In this document: piece after piece, positions 19,129 through 28,527 of the stretch
How positions within the stretch are numbered: position 1 is the stretch's first letter
Layout of the letters: every line of letters begins with the position of its first letter
Assembly: GCF_013341275.1 (NCBI RefSeq)
Contig: NZ_CP054476.1
Coordinates: 1,067,501-1,131,500, forward strand
Direction: 5' to 3'
Source of the DNA: Methyloligella sp. GL2
GTDB taxonomy: Bacteria; Pseudomonadota; Alphaproteobacteria; Rhizobiales; Methyloligellaceae
DNA: 64,000 nucleotides
Program-made: the position numbers and the translations under genes
The notes under the pieces: model-generated
The model's database searches: none
Seen by the model: only the letters and a program-made list of their open reading frames with translations
What the model was told of the DNA's origin: nothing

Positions 19129-19170
19129 CTGGCGGCGAATGCCATTGAGCATTGGCCGCCAGGCTTTTTT
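19129..19170 (+). terminator. Rho-independent terminator after the NCS1 permease
   Basis: A 14-bp near-perfect stem (CTGGCGGCGAATGC / GCATTGGCCGCCAG) with a 6-base loop is followed by GCTTTTTT. It should separate the permease transcript from the FAD oxidoreductase that starts 48 bases later. Confidence 0.9.
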
Positions 19171-19217
19171 GATTGTGGAAACGGTGCTCCGGCAGTTCCG
19201 TGAGCGGAAGGTTCGCG

Positions 19218-20621
19218 ATGGATGTGAAGAAGAACGGCGAGGTCTCGTTTTGGTATGCCGATATGGGGGGCGTGCCGGCGTATCGTCCGCCGCTGCCCGG
19301 CGATCTCGCGGTGGATGTCTGCATTGTCGGGGGAGGCTTCACCGGCCTTTGGACTGCCTATTACCTGAAGCAGACGCAGCCCTCGCTTTGCGTTGCCGTG
19401 GTGGAGAAGGAATTCGCCGGGTTCGGTGCATCGGGCCGCAATGGCGGCTGGTGCTCGGGCGGCTTCGCCTGGAGCCGGGAGAAATATCTCGAAACCGGAA
19501 GCCGGGCCGGGGTGATCGATTTCGAACGCCAGCTGCGCGGCACGGTGGACGAGGTGATCCGCGTCGCCGAAGAGCAGGGGATCGATGCCGATATCCGGCG
19601 CACCGATTGCCTGACCTATGCCCGCTCTCCGGCACAGATGCAGCGGCTGCGCGAGAGCTACGAGGAAGAGATTGCCTGGGAGGTGCCGAAGAGCCGCGTT
19701 GCGCTAATCGGGGCCGAGGAGGCCAGCGCCCGCATTCGCATTGAGAATGCGCATGGCGCGGTGGTGACCCATGACGTTGCGCGGGTGCAGCCGGCCAAGC
19801 TGGTGCGCGGCCTGGCCGAGGCGGTCGAGCGGCTGGGGGTAACGATTTACGAGCAGACCACCGTCACCGGGATCGGCAAGGGCTGTGTGACGACAGACCG
19901 GGGGCAGGTGAAAGCGCCGCGCATCGTGCGCGCCACCGAAGGTTTCACCCACGGCATTGCCGGCAATGAGCGCGAATGGGTGCCGCTGAACAGCGCGATC
20001 TTGGTGACGGAGCCGGTGCCGGAAGCGGTTTGGCGGGAGATCGGCTGGGGCGGGTATGAGCTGGTCGCGGATGCCGCCCATGCTTATTGCTATGCGCAGC
20101 GGACGGCGGGAAACCGCATCGCCTTTGGCGGGCGCGGGGTGCCTTATCGCTTCGGCTCTAAGACCGATATGCGCGGCCAGACCCAGGCGGAGACGATCGC
20201 ACAGCTGCAGGAGATCTTGTGGCGGCTCCTGCCGCAGACCCGCGCTCTCAAGCTCGATCATGCCTGGTGCGGTGTCTTAGGCGTGCCGCGCGATTGGTGC
20301 GCCACGGTCGGGCTCGACTGCGACAGCGGAATCGCCTGGGCCGGCGGCTATGTCGGGCTCGGTGTTTCCACCTCGAACCTTGCCGGACAAACCCTGGCGG
20401 ATCTGGTGCTGGACAGACAAACGGAGCGCACCGGTCTTCCCTGGGTGAACCGGCGCCCGCGCAAGTGGGAGCGAGAGCCCCTGCGCTGGCTCGGCATCCA
20501 TTCGATGTACCGGCTCTACCATCAGGCCGACCGGAACGAGGCCAAGGGCGGCGGGCTTAAGACCTCGCGGCTGGCGACGGTGGCGAACTGGCTGACCGGT
20601 CGCTCGGGCGGGGGGCTGTGA
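19218..20621 (+). CDS. FAD-dependent amine oxidoreductase (PuuB/DadA-like DAO family)
   Basis: About 467 residues from the ATG at 19218. The Rossmann motif DVCIVGGGFTGLWTAYYLK and the second FAD segment FGASGRNGGWCSGG match gamma-glutamylputrescine oxidase and related DAO enzymes, and the C-terminal GYVGLGVSTSNLAGQ contacts flavin in that group. It lies beyond a strong terminator but in the same direction as the amine operon, so it needs its own promoter or readthrough. The XRE-cupin regulator, ALDH and this oxidase recall the puu polyamine set, yet no glutamylpolyamine synthetase is present. Confidence 0.85.
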   Translation: MDVKKNGEVSFWYADMGGVPAYRPPLPGDLAVDVCIVGGGFTGLWTAYYLKQTQPSLCVAVVEKEFAGFGASGRNGGWCSGGFAWSREKYLETGSRAGVIDFERQLRGTVDEVIRVAEEQGIDADIRRTDCLTYARSPAQMQRLRESYEEEIAWEVPKSRVALIGAEEASARIRIENAHGAVVTHDVARVQPAKLVRGLAEAVERLGVTIYEQTTVTGIGKGCVTTDRGQVKAPRIVRATEGFTHGIAGNEREWVPLNSAILVTEPVPEAVWREIGWGGYELVADAAHAYCYAQRTAGNRIAFGGRGVPYRFGSKTDMRGQTQAETIAQLQEILWRLLPQTRALKLDHAWCGVLGVPRDWCATVGLDCDSGIAWAGGYVGLGVSTSNLAGQTLADLVLDRQTERTGLPWVNRRPRKWEREPLRWLGIHSMYRLYHQADRNEAKGGGLKTSRLATVANWLTGRSGGGL

Positions 20622-20664
20622 TCCGAGGTTGAGGCGAGAGCTGGTGGCGGGCTAACCCGACCTG

Positions 20665-22095
20665 TCAGCGCGATTTGCGCTTGGGCGGGATCAGATCGGT
20701 GATGGAGCCGTCGAACATCTCCGCGGAGAAAGCGAAGGTTTCCGACAGGGTCGGATGGGGATGGATGGTGGCCGCGATATCGGTGGCATCGGCGCCCATC
20801 TCGATGGCGAGTGCGGCCTCGGCGATCAGGTCGCCGGCATTGGGGCCGACGATGCCGCAGCCGAGAATGCGATGGGTTTCCGGGTCGAACAGGGTCTTGG
20901 TGATGCCTTCGTCGCGGCCCAAGGATAGCGAGCGGCCCGACGCCATCCAGGGGAATTTCGCCGCTTCGTAAGCGATGTCCTTGGCGGCCGCCTCGCGCTC
21001 GGTCAGCCCCACCCAGGCGACTTCCGGGTCGGTATAGGCGACGGAGGGGATCACGCGGGCATCGAAGGCCGCTTTTCTGCCGGCGGCGACCTCCGCCGCC
21101 ACCTTGCCCTCATGCACGGCTTTATGGGCCAGCATGGGCTGGCCGACGATGTCGCCGATGGCGAAGATGTGCGGGACATTGCTGCGCATTTGCGCGTTCA
21201 CCGCAATGAAGCCGCGCTCGCCGATGCCGACACCGGCGGCCTCCAGGCCGAGATCGGCGCTATTGGGGGTGCGGCCGACGGCGACCAGCAGCTTGTCGAA
21301 GCCGGCCGTTTCGGGTGCGTCCTTGCCGTCGAAGCGGACCGTCAGCTCCTTGGCCCCGGCCTCGATGCCGGTGACCTTGGTGTTGAGATAGATCGCTTCG
21401 TAGCGGGCGGCGATACGCTTTTTCAGCGGGGCGACCAAGTCGGGATCGGCGCCGGGGATGAGCTGATCCATCACCTCAACCACGCTCACCTTGCTGCCGA
21501 GGGCGTGATAGACGGTCGCCATCTCCAGCCCGATGATGCCGCCGCCGATCACCAGGAGGCGTTCGGGAATATCGGCGATCTCCAGCGCACCGCTGGAATC
21601 GAGAATGCGCGGATCGTCTTCGGGAACGAAGGGCAAGCTGGCGGGGCTCGATCCGGCGGCGATAATGGCCTGCTGGAAGCCGACCTTCGTGGTGCTGCCG
21701 TCCTGTGCGACCTCGATCGCATTGGGCGAGACGAAGCGGCCGGTGCCGGTGACCACCTTCACCTTGCGCTGAGCGGCCAGGGCCTTGAGCCCGCCTGTCA
21801 GCTTGCCGATCACGCCATCCTTCCAGCCGCGCAGCTTCTCAAGATCGATCTGTGGCGAAGCGAAGCCGAGCCCGTTTGCGCCCATGGCTTCGGCCTCTTC
21901 GATGACCTTGGCCGCGTGCAGCAGAGCCTTGGACGGGATGCAGCCGACATTGAGGCAGACGCCGCCCAATACCGGCTCCTTCTCCACCAGGACGACGGAT
22001 TTCCCCAGATCGGCGGCGCGGAAGGCCGCCGAATAGCCGCCGGGGCCTGCGCCCAGCACCAGGATTTCCGCTTCGATATCGGCGTTGTTCGTCAT
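20665..22095 (-). CDS. lpdA: Dihydrolipoyl dehydrogenase (E3)
   Basis: A 476-residue flavoprotein disulfide reductase. FAD motif (ILVLGAGPGGYSAAFRAADL), redox-active pair in GGVCLNVGCIPSKALL, NAD motif (LLVIGGGIIGLEMATVY) and the C-terminal His-Glu dyad (HPHPTLSE) are all intact. It re-oxidises lipoyl groups of the pyruvate dehydrogenase complex. It is the third gene of a minus-strand aceE-aceF-lpdA operon. Confidence 0.96.
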   Translation of the reverse strand: MTNNADIEAEILVLGAGPGGYSAAFRAADLGKSVVLVEKEPVLGGVCLNVGCIPSKALLHAAKVIEEAEAMGANGLGFASPQIDLEKLRGWKDGVIGKLTGGLKALAAQRKVKVVTGTGRFVSPNAIEVAQDGSTTKVGFQQAIIAAGSSPASLPFVPEDDPRILDSSGALEIADIPERLLVIGGGIIGLEMATVYHALGSKVSVVEVMDQLIPGADPDLVAPLKKRIAARYEAIYLNTKVTGIEAGAKELTVRFDGKDAPETAGFDKLLVAVGRTPNSADLGLEAAGVGIGERGFIAVNAQMRSNVPHIFAIGDIVGQPMLAHKAVHEGKVAAEVAAGRKAAFDARVIPSVAYTDPEVAWVGLTEREAAAKDIAYEAAKFPWMASGRSLSLGRDEGITKTLFDPETHRILGCGIVGPNAGDLIAEAALAIEMGADATDIAATIHPHPTLSETFAFSAEMFDGSITDLIPPKRKSR

Positions 22096-22126
22096 GGGAT
22101 TTTGGCAGCCTTGGATATGTGGGGAA

Positions 22127-23428
22127 TTAGAGGATCAGCTTGCGGATATCGCCCAGGATCTCGGCAAGATACCGGGTGAAGCGCGCCGCATCGGCGCCGT
22201 CGATGACGCGATGGTCGTAGGACAGGCAGAGCGGCAGCATCAGGCGGGGGACGAATTCCTCTCCATCCCAGACCGGGCGCATCTTGGCGCGCACCACGCC
22301 GAGAATGGCGACCTCCGGTGCGCTGACGATGGGCGTGAAATTGGTGCCGCCGATGCCGCCGAGGCTGGAGATGGAGAAGGTGGCGCCCTGAATATCGGCG
22401 GGTGCGATCTTGCCCTCGCGCATGCGCTGGGAGACGTCGGAGAGCTCTTGGCTCAGCTCGAAGATACGCTTTCGGTCGGCATCCTTGATCACCGGCACGA
22501 CCAGCCCGTCCGGCGTATCGACCGCCACGCCGATATTGTAGTAGCGCTTCAGAATCAGCGCGTCCGCCTCCGGCGATAGCGAGGCGTTGAAGTGCGGGAA
22601 TTTTCGCAGGGCAATGGCGCTGGCCATCAACAGGAAGGAGAGCATGGTGATGCGGAAGCCGTCCTCGCGGGCCTTGGCGTCGAGCTCCTTCCGGTAAGCA
22701 TCGAGCTCGGTGATGTCCGCCTCGTCGGTATGGGTGACGTGGGGGACATTGAGCCAGGCGCGATGCAGATGCGGCCCCGACAGACGCTTCAGACGGGAGA
22801 GCGGCACCTCCTCGATCGGGCCGAACTGGGCGAAATCCTGCGGCGGTATTTTCGGAATGCCGCCGCCCGTGCCGGGCGCTGCGGCGCTTGCGCCGGCCAG
22901 GCTTCGTTTCACGTCTTCCTTGGTGATGCGCCCTTTCTCGCCGGTTCCTTGCAGCTTGCTCAGATCGATCTCCAGCTCGCGCGCAAGGCGCCGGACCGAT
23001 GGGCTGGCATGCACCTCGCCCGGAATAGGGGCGATGGTATCGGGCTCAGAAGAGGGCGCCGAAGGGGGAGCGGGCGACGCGGCGGGAGAGGATGCCGCCT
23101 GCTCTGCCGACGCAGCGTCACTGTGGACGGGTGCCGCTTCGTCTGCGTTTCCCGGCTCGCGTTGCGAGTCCGGTCCCGCTCCCCCTTCGACTTCGGCTGC
23201 GGCTTCGAGAGTTAGGATGAGAGAACCCTCGCTCACCGTGTCGCCGACCTTGACGAGGAGCTCCGCAACCTTGCCGCCGGACGGGGCAGGCACCTCCATC
23301 GTCGCTTTGTCGGATTCAAGCGCAATCAGCGGATCGTCGGCGGCAATGGTGTCCCCGGGCGACACCAGAACCTCGATCACAGGCACATCGGCGAAATTGC
23401 CGATATCGGGAACTTTCACTTCGATCAT
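22127..23428 (-). CDS. aceF: Dihydrolipoamide acetyltransferase (E2) of pyruvate dehydrogenase
   Basis: A 433-residue E2 with one lipoyl domain (residues 1-77; lipoylated Lys in LESDKATMEVP), an Ala/Pro/Ser-rich linker, a peripheral-subunit-binding domain (HASPSVRRLARELEIDL) and an acetyltransferase domain ending in LSYDHRVIDGADA with the catalytic His. Gammaproteobacterial AceF often carries two or three lipoyl domains; only one is present here. It sits ~55 bases after aceE and 31 before lpdA. Confidence 0.95.
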   Translation of the reverse strand: MIEVKVPDIGNFADVPVIEVLVSPGDTIAADDPLIALESDKATMEVPAPSGGKVAELLVKVGDTVSEGSLILTLEAAAEVEGGAGPDSQREPGNADEAAPVHSDAASAEQAASSPAASPAPPSAPSSEPDTIAPIPGEVHASPSVRRLARELEIDLSKLQGTGEKGRITKEDVKRSLAGASAAAPGTGGGIPKIPPQDFAQFGPIEEVPLSRLKRLSGPHLHRAWLNVPHVTHTDEADITELDAYRKELDAKAREDGFRITMLSFLLMASAIALRKFPHFNASLSPEADALILKRYYNIGVAVDTPDGLVVPVIKDADRKRIFELSQELSDVSQRMREGKIAPADIQGATFSISSLGGIGGTNFTPIVSAPEVAILGVVRAKMRPVWDGEEFVPRLMLPLCLSYDHRVIDGADAARFTRYLAEILGDIRKLIL

Positions 23429-23482
23429 TTGACGTAGAACCTCAAAGGAATGGGCGGGAAGGCAGGCCGGATGCGGGCCGCG

Positions 23483-26164
23483 CTACACCGTCACCGGGTT
23501 GGGTTTGCCCGGATCGATGCCGTATCGGGCGATGGTCTCCGCCACGGTTTTTGCCGGGATCTTGTCCTCGTCGGCCAAAGCCTTCAGGGCGGCGACGACG
23601 ACGAAATGGCGGTCAACCTCGAAATGGAAGCGCAGCTTGCGGCGGTAATCGGAGCGCCCGAAGCCGTCAGTGCCGAGCACCCGGTAGGGGCCGGGGACAT
23701 AGGCGCGGATCTGTTCGGCGAAGGCCTTCACATAATCGGTCGATGCGATCACCGGTCCGCCTGCACGGGACAATTGCCGGGTGACGTAAGGAATGCGCGG
23801 CTTGGCGGTCGGGTGCAGCAGGTTCCAGCGTTCGGCCGCTTGCGCTTCGCGGGCAAGCTCGGTGAAGCTGGTCACGCTCCAGACATCGGCGGTGATGCCG
23901 AAATCCTTGCTGAGCAATTCTGCCGCCGCCAGAACCTCGCGCAGGATCGCGCCCGAGCCCAAGAGCTGCACGCTCAGGCGGTCCTTCTTGCGCCCCGACC
24001 GAAGGCGGTAGATGCCCTTGATAATGCCCTCTTCGGCGCCTTCGGGCATCGGCGGATGGGCGTAATTCTCGTTGAGGACGGTGAGATAGAAATAGACGTC
24101 CTCCTGCTCCTCCACCATGCGGCGGAGCCCGTCGCGAACGATGACGGCGACCTCGTAGCTATAGGTCGGATCGTAGGAGACGCAGTTGGGGATTGTCGCG
24201 GCGATCATGTGGCTATGACCGTCTTCGTGCTGCAGGCCTTCGCCGTTCAAGGTGGTGCGGCCCGAGGTGCCGCCGATCAGGAAGCCGCGCGAGCGGCTGT
24301 CGCCGGCGGCCCAGGCGAGATCGCCGACCCGCTGGAAGCCGAACATGGAATAGAAGATGTAGAACGGCACCATCGCGACGTTGGAGGTGGAGTAGCTGGT
24401 CGCGGCGGCAATCCAGGACGACATGGCACCGGCCTCGTTGATGCCTTCCTGCAGCATCCGGCCCTTGCGGTCTTCCTTGTAGAACATCAGCTCGCCGGCA
24501 TCGGAGGGCCGGTAGAGCTGGCCCACTTGGCTGAAGATTCCGAATTGGCGGAACATGCCTTCCATGCCGAAGGTGCGGCTCTCATCGGGCACGATCGGCA
24601 CGATGCGCGAACCCAGCGTCTTGTCGCGCAGCAGCGAGGACAGGATACGCACGAAGCTCATGGTGGTGGAGATCTCGCGCTCGTCGGAGCCTTTGAGCTG
24701 CGCTTCGAACTGGCTCAAAGGCGGTGCGGTCAGCGCTTCGGTCTCGCGCCGCCGGGCGGGCAGCGGGCCGCCCAGTGCCTCGCGGCGGGCACGCAGATAG
24801 CGCATCTCTTCAGAGTCTTCGGCGAAGCGGATATAGGACAGCTTCTCCACATCCTCGTCGCTGGCCGGCACCTTGAAGCGGTCGCGGAACTGGCGCAGCG
24901 CCTCGGTTCCCATCTTCTTCTGCTGATGGGTGATCATCTGGCCTTCGCCGTCCTTGCCCATGCCGTAACCCTTCACGGTCTTGGCGAGGATGACGGTGGG
25001 CTGGCCGGAATGCTCCACGGCCGCCTTGTAGGCGGCGTAGACCTTGGCCGGGTCGTGGCCGCCGCGGGTCAGGCGCCAGATCTTCTCGTCGGACCAGTCG
25101 GCGACCATGGCGGCGGTCTCCGGATAGCGCCCGAAGAAGTTTTCGCGGATATAGGCGCCGTCCTTGGACTTGAAGTCCTGATATTCGCCGTCGACGCATT
25201 CCTCCATGAGCTGGTGCAGCTTGCCGGTCTCGTCGCGGCTCAGCAACTCGTCCCAGCCGGCCCCCCAGAGCACCTTGACGACGTTCCAGCCGGCGCCGCG
25301 GAAAATGCCTTCCAGCTCCTGCACGATCTTGCCGTTGCCGCGCACCGGGCCGTCGAGACGCTGCAAATTGCAGTTCACCACGAAGATCAGATTGTCGAGG
25401 GCTTCGCGCCCGGCAAGCGAAATCGCCCCGAGGCTCTCCGGCTCGTCCATCTCGCCGTCGCCGCAAAACGCCCAGACATGCCGGTTGCTCGTGTCGGCCA
25501 GATCATGGGCGTGCAGATATTTCAGGAAGCGGGCCTGGTAGATGGCCATAAGCGGGCCGAGCCCCATGGACACGGTGGGGAATTGCCAGAAATCCGGCAT
25601 CAGCCAGGGATGCGGATAGGAGGAGACGCCTTGGCCGTCCACCTCCTGGCGAAAATGCTCCAGCTGGTCTTCGCTCAGACGTCCTTCGAGGAAGGCGCGG
25701 GCATAGATGCCGGGCGAGGAATGGCCCTGGATGAAGACCAGATCGCCGCCGTGCTCCTCCGAAGGGGCATGCCAGAAATGATCGAATCCAGTGTCGTAGA
25801 GGGTCGCCGCCGACTGGTAGCTGGCGATATGGCCGCCAAGCTCGGAAGAGGTTTTGTTGGCGCGCAGGACCATCACCGCCGCGTTCCAGCGGATGGCGGC
25901 GTGAATGCGCCGCTCGATCTCCGCATTGCCGGGGTGAACCGGCTCTTGTTCGGGCGGAATGGTGTTGACGTAGGAGCTGCGTGCGGCGAACGGAACACGC
26001 GCGCCGCGCTGGCGGGCGGCCTCGACCGTGCCGCTCAGCAGCCGGTCGGCGCGATCGATGCCCTCGAAGGACATCACCGAGGAAATCGCGTCGGTCCATT
26101 CCTGCAGCTCTTCCGTTTCGTCGTCGGCTTTGTCGCGACCGTTGGCTATGTCCTGCATGGCCAT
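23483..26164 (-). CDS. aceE: Pyruvate dehydrogenase E1 component, homodimeric AceE type
   Basis: About 893 residues; an in-frame GTG at 26179 could add five more. The thiamine diphosphate motif is clear (FCGDGEMDEPESLGAI, ending in NLIFVVNCNLQ), as are the family segments SYPHPWLMPDFWQFPTVSMG and ANKTSSELGGHIASYQSAATLY. AceE-type E1 decarboxylates pyruvate and acetylates the E2 lipoyl group. Most alphaproteobacteria use the heterotetrameric PdhA/PdhB E1, so this single-chain form is less usual. It is the first gene of the operon and lies downstream of lutABC on the same strand. Confidence 0.96.
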   Translation of the reverse strand: MAMQDIANGRDKADDETEELQEWTDAISSVMSFEGIDRADRLLSGTVEAARQRGARVPFAARSSYVNTIPPEQEPVHPGNAEIERRIHAAIRWNAAVMVLRANKTSSELGGHIASYQSAATLYDTGFDHFWHAPSEEHGGDLVFIQGHSSPGIYARAFLEGRLSEDQLEHFRQEVDGQGVSSYPHPWLMPDFWQFPTVSMGLGPLMAIYQARFLKYLHAHDLADTSNRHVWAFCGDGEMDEPESLGAISLAGREALDNLIFVVNCNLQRLDGPVRGNGKIVQELEGIFRGAGWNVVKVLWGAGWDELLSRDETGKLHQLMEECVDGEYQDFKSKDGAYIRENFFGRYPETAAMVADWSDEKIWRLTRGGHDPAKVYAAYKAAVEHSGQPTVILAKTVKGYGMGKDGEGQMITHQQKKMGTEALRQFRDRFKVPASDEDVEKLSYIRFAEDSEEMRYLRARREALGGPLPARRRETEALTAPPLSQFEAQLKGSDEREISTTMSFVRILSSLLRDKTLGSRIVPIVPDESRTFGMEGMFRQFGIFSQVGQLYRPSDAGELMFYKEDRKGRMLQEGINEAGAMSSWIAAATSYSTSNVAMVPFYIFYSMFGFQRVGDLAWAAGDSRSRGFLIGGTSGRTTLNGEGLQHEDGHSHMIAATIPNCVSYDPTYSYEVAVIVRDGLRRMVEEQEDVYFYLTVLNENYAHPPMPEGAEEGIIKGIYRLRSGRKKDRLSVQLLGSGAILREVLAAAELLSKDFGITADVWSVTSFTELAREAQAAERWNLLHPTAKPRIPYVTRQLSRAGGPVIASTDYVKAFAEQIRAYVPGPYRVLGTDGFGRSDYRRKLRFHFEVDRHFVVVAALKALADEDKIPAKTVAETIARYGIDPGKPNPVTV

Positions 26165-26333
26165 CCCTATTCTTTCCACCCTTGGTACCGGGGCATTCCA
26201 CGCGCCCCTGGTTCTTATGACGGTGGCGCGCCGGTGAGCGACGCCGCCTGCAAGATCTCAGTAAGCACAAAGCATGCCATTGGCCGCCGCTCTTCGGATT
26301 GATGGGGGATGCGATCTAACTTGCTAGAATCAT

Positions 26334-26361
26334 GGAGAAAATATCCCTCTCTTTGGAGGGG
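26334..26361 (-). terminator. Probable terminator of the lutABC operon
   Basis: On the minus strand CCCTC-CAAAGA-GAGGG is followed by ATATTTTC, about 90 bases after the lutC stop. The ~270-bp gap between lutC and aceE holds this hairpin and presumably the aceE promoter, for which I see no convincing -35/-10 pair. Confidence 0.5.
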
Positions 26362-26452
26362 CGAAGACCGGGAGGCAGGCGCGCTCCACTGTCCGGCGCT
26401 TGCGGTGTTACACAAGGCGTGACAGGGGGGCTTAGGCCGCCGGGCGAAGGGC

Positions 26453-27106
26453 TCAGTCGCTTCCGAGCAGGAACAGATGCACGGCCTTGGGGCCGTGGGC
26501 CGGGCGGACGACGATGCCGCCGACATCGGCGGTGCGCGAGGGGCTGGCGATGACGTTCATGGCGCGCGGCCAGCCTTGGCCCTCGGCGCGAAAACGGTCC
26601 CAGACCTCTTCCGGATAGGCGGCGATATCGCCGGTCCGAAGCACGATGACGTGGATGTCGGGCAGGAAGTTCAGCGTCGCTGGACTGCCCGCGCCGGACC
26701 GGAAGACCAGGCTGCCGGTCTCGGCGATGCCGGCGGCGGCAAAGGTCACGCTCAAATGCTCCTCGCGCCGTCCGGCAGCGAAATTGATCTGCCAGTCCTT
26801 TGGCCAATCCAGATCGGCCAGCGCGGGGGCGACACTGATATCGGCTTTAAGACCGGTCTCGGACAGCAGCCGCGCCAGCGCCGGGACCAGCATTTGGAGC
26901 GAGGCGATATGATCGACGGCGATGCCGTTGGCGTCCGCCTTGGCGATGAAGCGGCTGACGCGATCGTCTTCCATCGCCGGGAGCGGCGCTGTCGGGGGGG
27001 CGGTCATGCGCCGGTCCAGCGCGGCGGGCGGCATCGGCACCGCACCGTTCTGGCGAAGCGCGGTGCGGATCCGCGTCAGGATCTGAGTGCGGGCGTCCGC
27101 GCTCAT
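26453..27106 (-). CDS. lutC: Lactate utilization protein C (LUD domain)
   Basis: About 217 residues from the ATG at 27106, whose ATGA overlaps the lutB stop. The LUD/DUF162 domain covers most of the chain (GIAETGSLVFRSGAGSP and LPDIHVIVLRTGDI). LutC is the third subunit of the iron-sulphur L-lactate dehydrogenase LutABC, which passes electrons to the respiratory chain while making pyruvate. Confidence 0.92.
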   Translation of the reverse strand: MSADARTQILTRIRTALRQNGAVPMPPAALDRRMTAPPTAPLPAMEDDRVSRFIAKADANGIAVDHIASLQMLVPALARLLSETGLKADISVAPALADLDWPKDWQINFAAGRREEHLSVTFAAAGIAETGSLVFRSGAGSPATLNFLPDIHVIVLRTGDIAAYPEEVWDRFRAEGQGWPRAMNVIASPSRTADVGGIVVRPAHGPKAVHLFLLGSD

Positions 27107-28527
27107 GGCTGCTTTGCGCCTTTCGACCAGGCATCGAGGAAGGTCTGGCCTTGGGGCGCGGGAAAATCGCGGCTTCCGGTCCAGCCGCCGGCCAGAGGCA
27201 AGCGGCGGAAGCGGCCCCGCTTGCCGCCGAGCTTGTGGAGCACAGCCATGCCGAGCCGGGTCAGGCTGCGATAGAGCCGCGGCTTGGTGGCAAGCCAGGC
27301 CCAAAGGCCGAGCGACCAGCGGACGGTCTGCTTGACGAATCCGGCCTCCCAGCGCTCGTGGCGCAGGCGGCGCAACAGATCGGGCAGGGGAATATCGACC
27401 GGGCAGACCTGCTGGCAGCGGCCGTTCAGGGTGCAGGCATTGGGCAGATCGCCGGCCTCCTCCAGGCCTGCGATCATCGGGGTCAGAACCGATCCCATGG
27501 GACCCGGATAGACCCAGCCATAAGCATGGCCGCCGACCGACAGGTAGACAGGGCAGTGGTTCATGCAGGCGCCGCAGCGGATACAGCGGAGCATCTCGCG
27601 AAAAGGTCCGTCCAGCATCTTGGTGCGGCCATTGTCGATCAGCACCACGTGATACTCTTCCGGACCGTCGAGATCGTGCGCGCGCTTCGGCCCCGTCATG
27701 AAGGTGGTGTAGGCGGTGGTCTCCATGCCGAGGGCGCTGCGGCCCAGCATGCGGAGCAGGGCGCTGGCATCGTTCAGGCTCGGCACGACCTTCTCGATGC
27801 CGGCGGTGACGATATGCACCGGCGCCAGCATGGAAGCGAGGTCGCCATTGCCCTCATTGGTGACGATGATGTTGGAGCCGGTTTCGGCGATCAGGAAGTT
27901 CGCGCCGGTGAGGCTGACATCGGCGGTGAAGTATTTCTCGCGCATGATGGCGCGCACCTGAGCGATCAAATCCGCCGCCTCGGTGACGCGCTCTTCGAAG
28001 CCGTAAGCGCGGTGGCGCTCGTAGAACAGCTCGGAGATTTCCTGCACGGTCTTGTGCACCGTGGGCACCACGATATGGCTCGGGGTCTCCTTGGCGAGCT
28101 GGACGATATACTCGCCGGCATCGGTCTCCAGCACCTCGCAACCATCGGCCTCCAGCACGGCGTTGAGGCCGATCTCCTCCGACACCATGGACTTGCCCTT
28201 GGTGACGATCTTGGCGCCGGCCTTTCGGCAGATATCGCGCACGATGCGGCAGGCATCCTCGGCATCTTCCGCCCAATGCACATGGCCGCCTTGGGCGCGC
28301 ACCGCCTCTTCGTAGCGCTCCAGATAGAGGTCGAGATTCTCCAGCGTGTGCGTGCGGATGTTGCGGGCCGCCTCGCGCATGGCCGGAAACTCGGGGAGGG
28401 CGGCAACGCTCCTGGCCCGCGCGGCGGCGAAGCCGGTCTTCAGCCCGTCGAAGGCGGTGCGTATATTGGGATCGAGCAGCGCTTCGGAGGCCCGTTCGCG
28501 GAACTGCTGGCTCGCGATCTGCATCAC
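27103..28527 (-). CDS. lutB: Lactate utilization iron-sulphur protein B
   Basis: A 474-residue protein with an N-terminal LUD domain and a C-terminal ferredoxin-like pair: CIRCGACMNHCP (Cys 315, 318, 321, 325) and CTLNGRCQQVCP (Cys 365, 371, 375). In the second motif the first Cys of the usual CGxC is Asn, with a Cys three residues earlier. It overlaps lutA and lutC by 4 bases each (ATGA), so the three are translated as a unit. Confidence 0.94.
   Translation of the reverse strand: MMQIASQQFRERASEALLDPNIRTAFDGLKTGFAAARARSVAALPEFPAMREAARNIRTHTLENLDLYLERYEEAVRAQGGHVHWAEDAEDACRIVRDICRKAGAKIVTKGKSMVSEEIGLNAVLEADGCEVLETDAGEYIVQLAKETPSHIVVPTVHKTVQEISELFYERHRAYGFEERVTEAADLIAQVRAIMREKYFTADVSLTGANFLIAETGSNIIVTNEGNGDLASMLAPVHIVTAGIEKVVPSLNDASALLRMLGRSALGMETTAYTTFMTGPKRAHDLDGPEEYHVVLIDNGRTKMLDGPFREMLRCIRCGACMNHCPVYLSVGGHAYGWVYPGPMGSVLTPMIAGLEEAGDLPNACTLNGRCQQVCPVDIPLPDLLRRLRHERWEAGFVKQTVRWSLGLWAWLATKPRLYRSLTRLGMAVLHKLGGKRGRFRRLPLAGGWTGSRDFPAPQGQTFLDAWSKGAKQP

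Noticed and set aside
23450..26302. Plus-strand open frame of 950 codons
   Set aside because: It lies opposite aceE, which has full family motifs; GC-rich third positions keep the antisense frame open.
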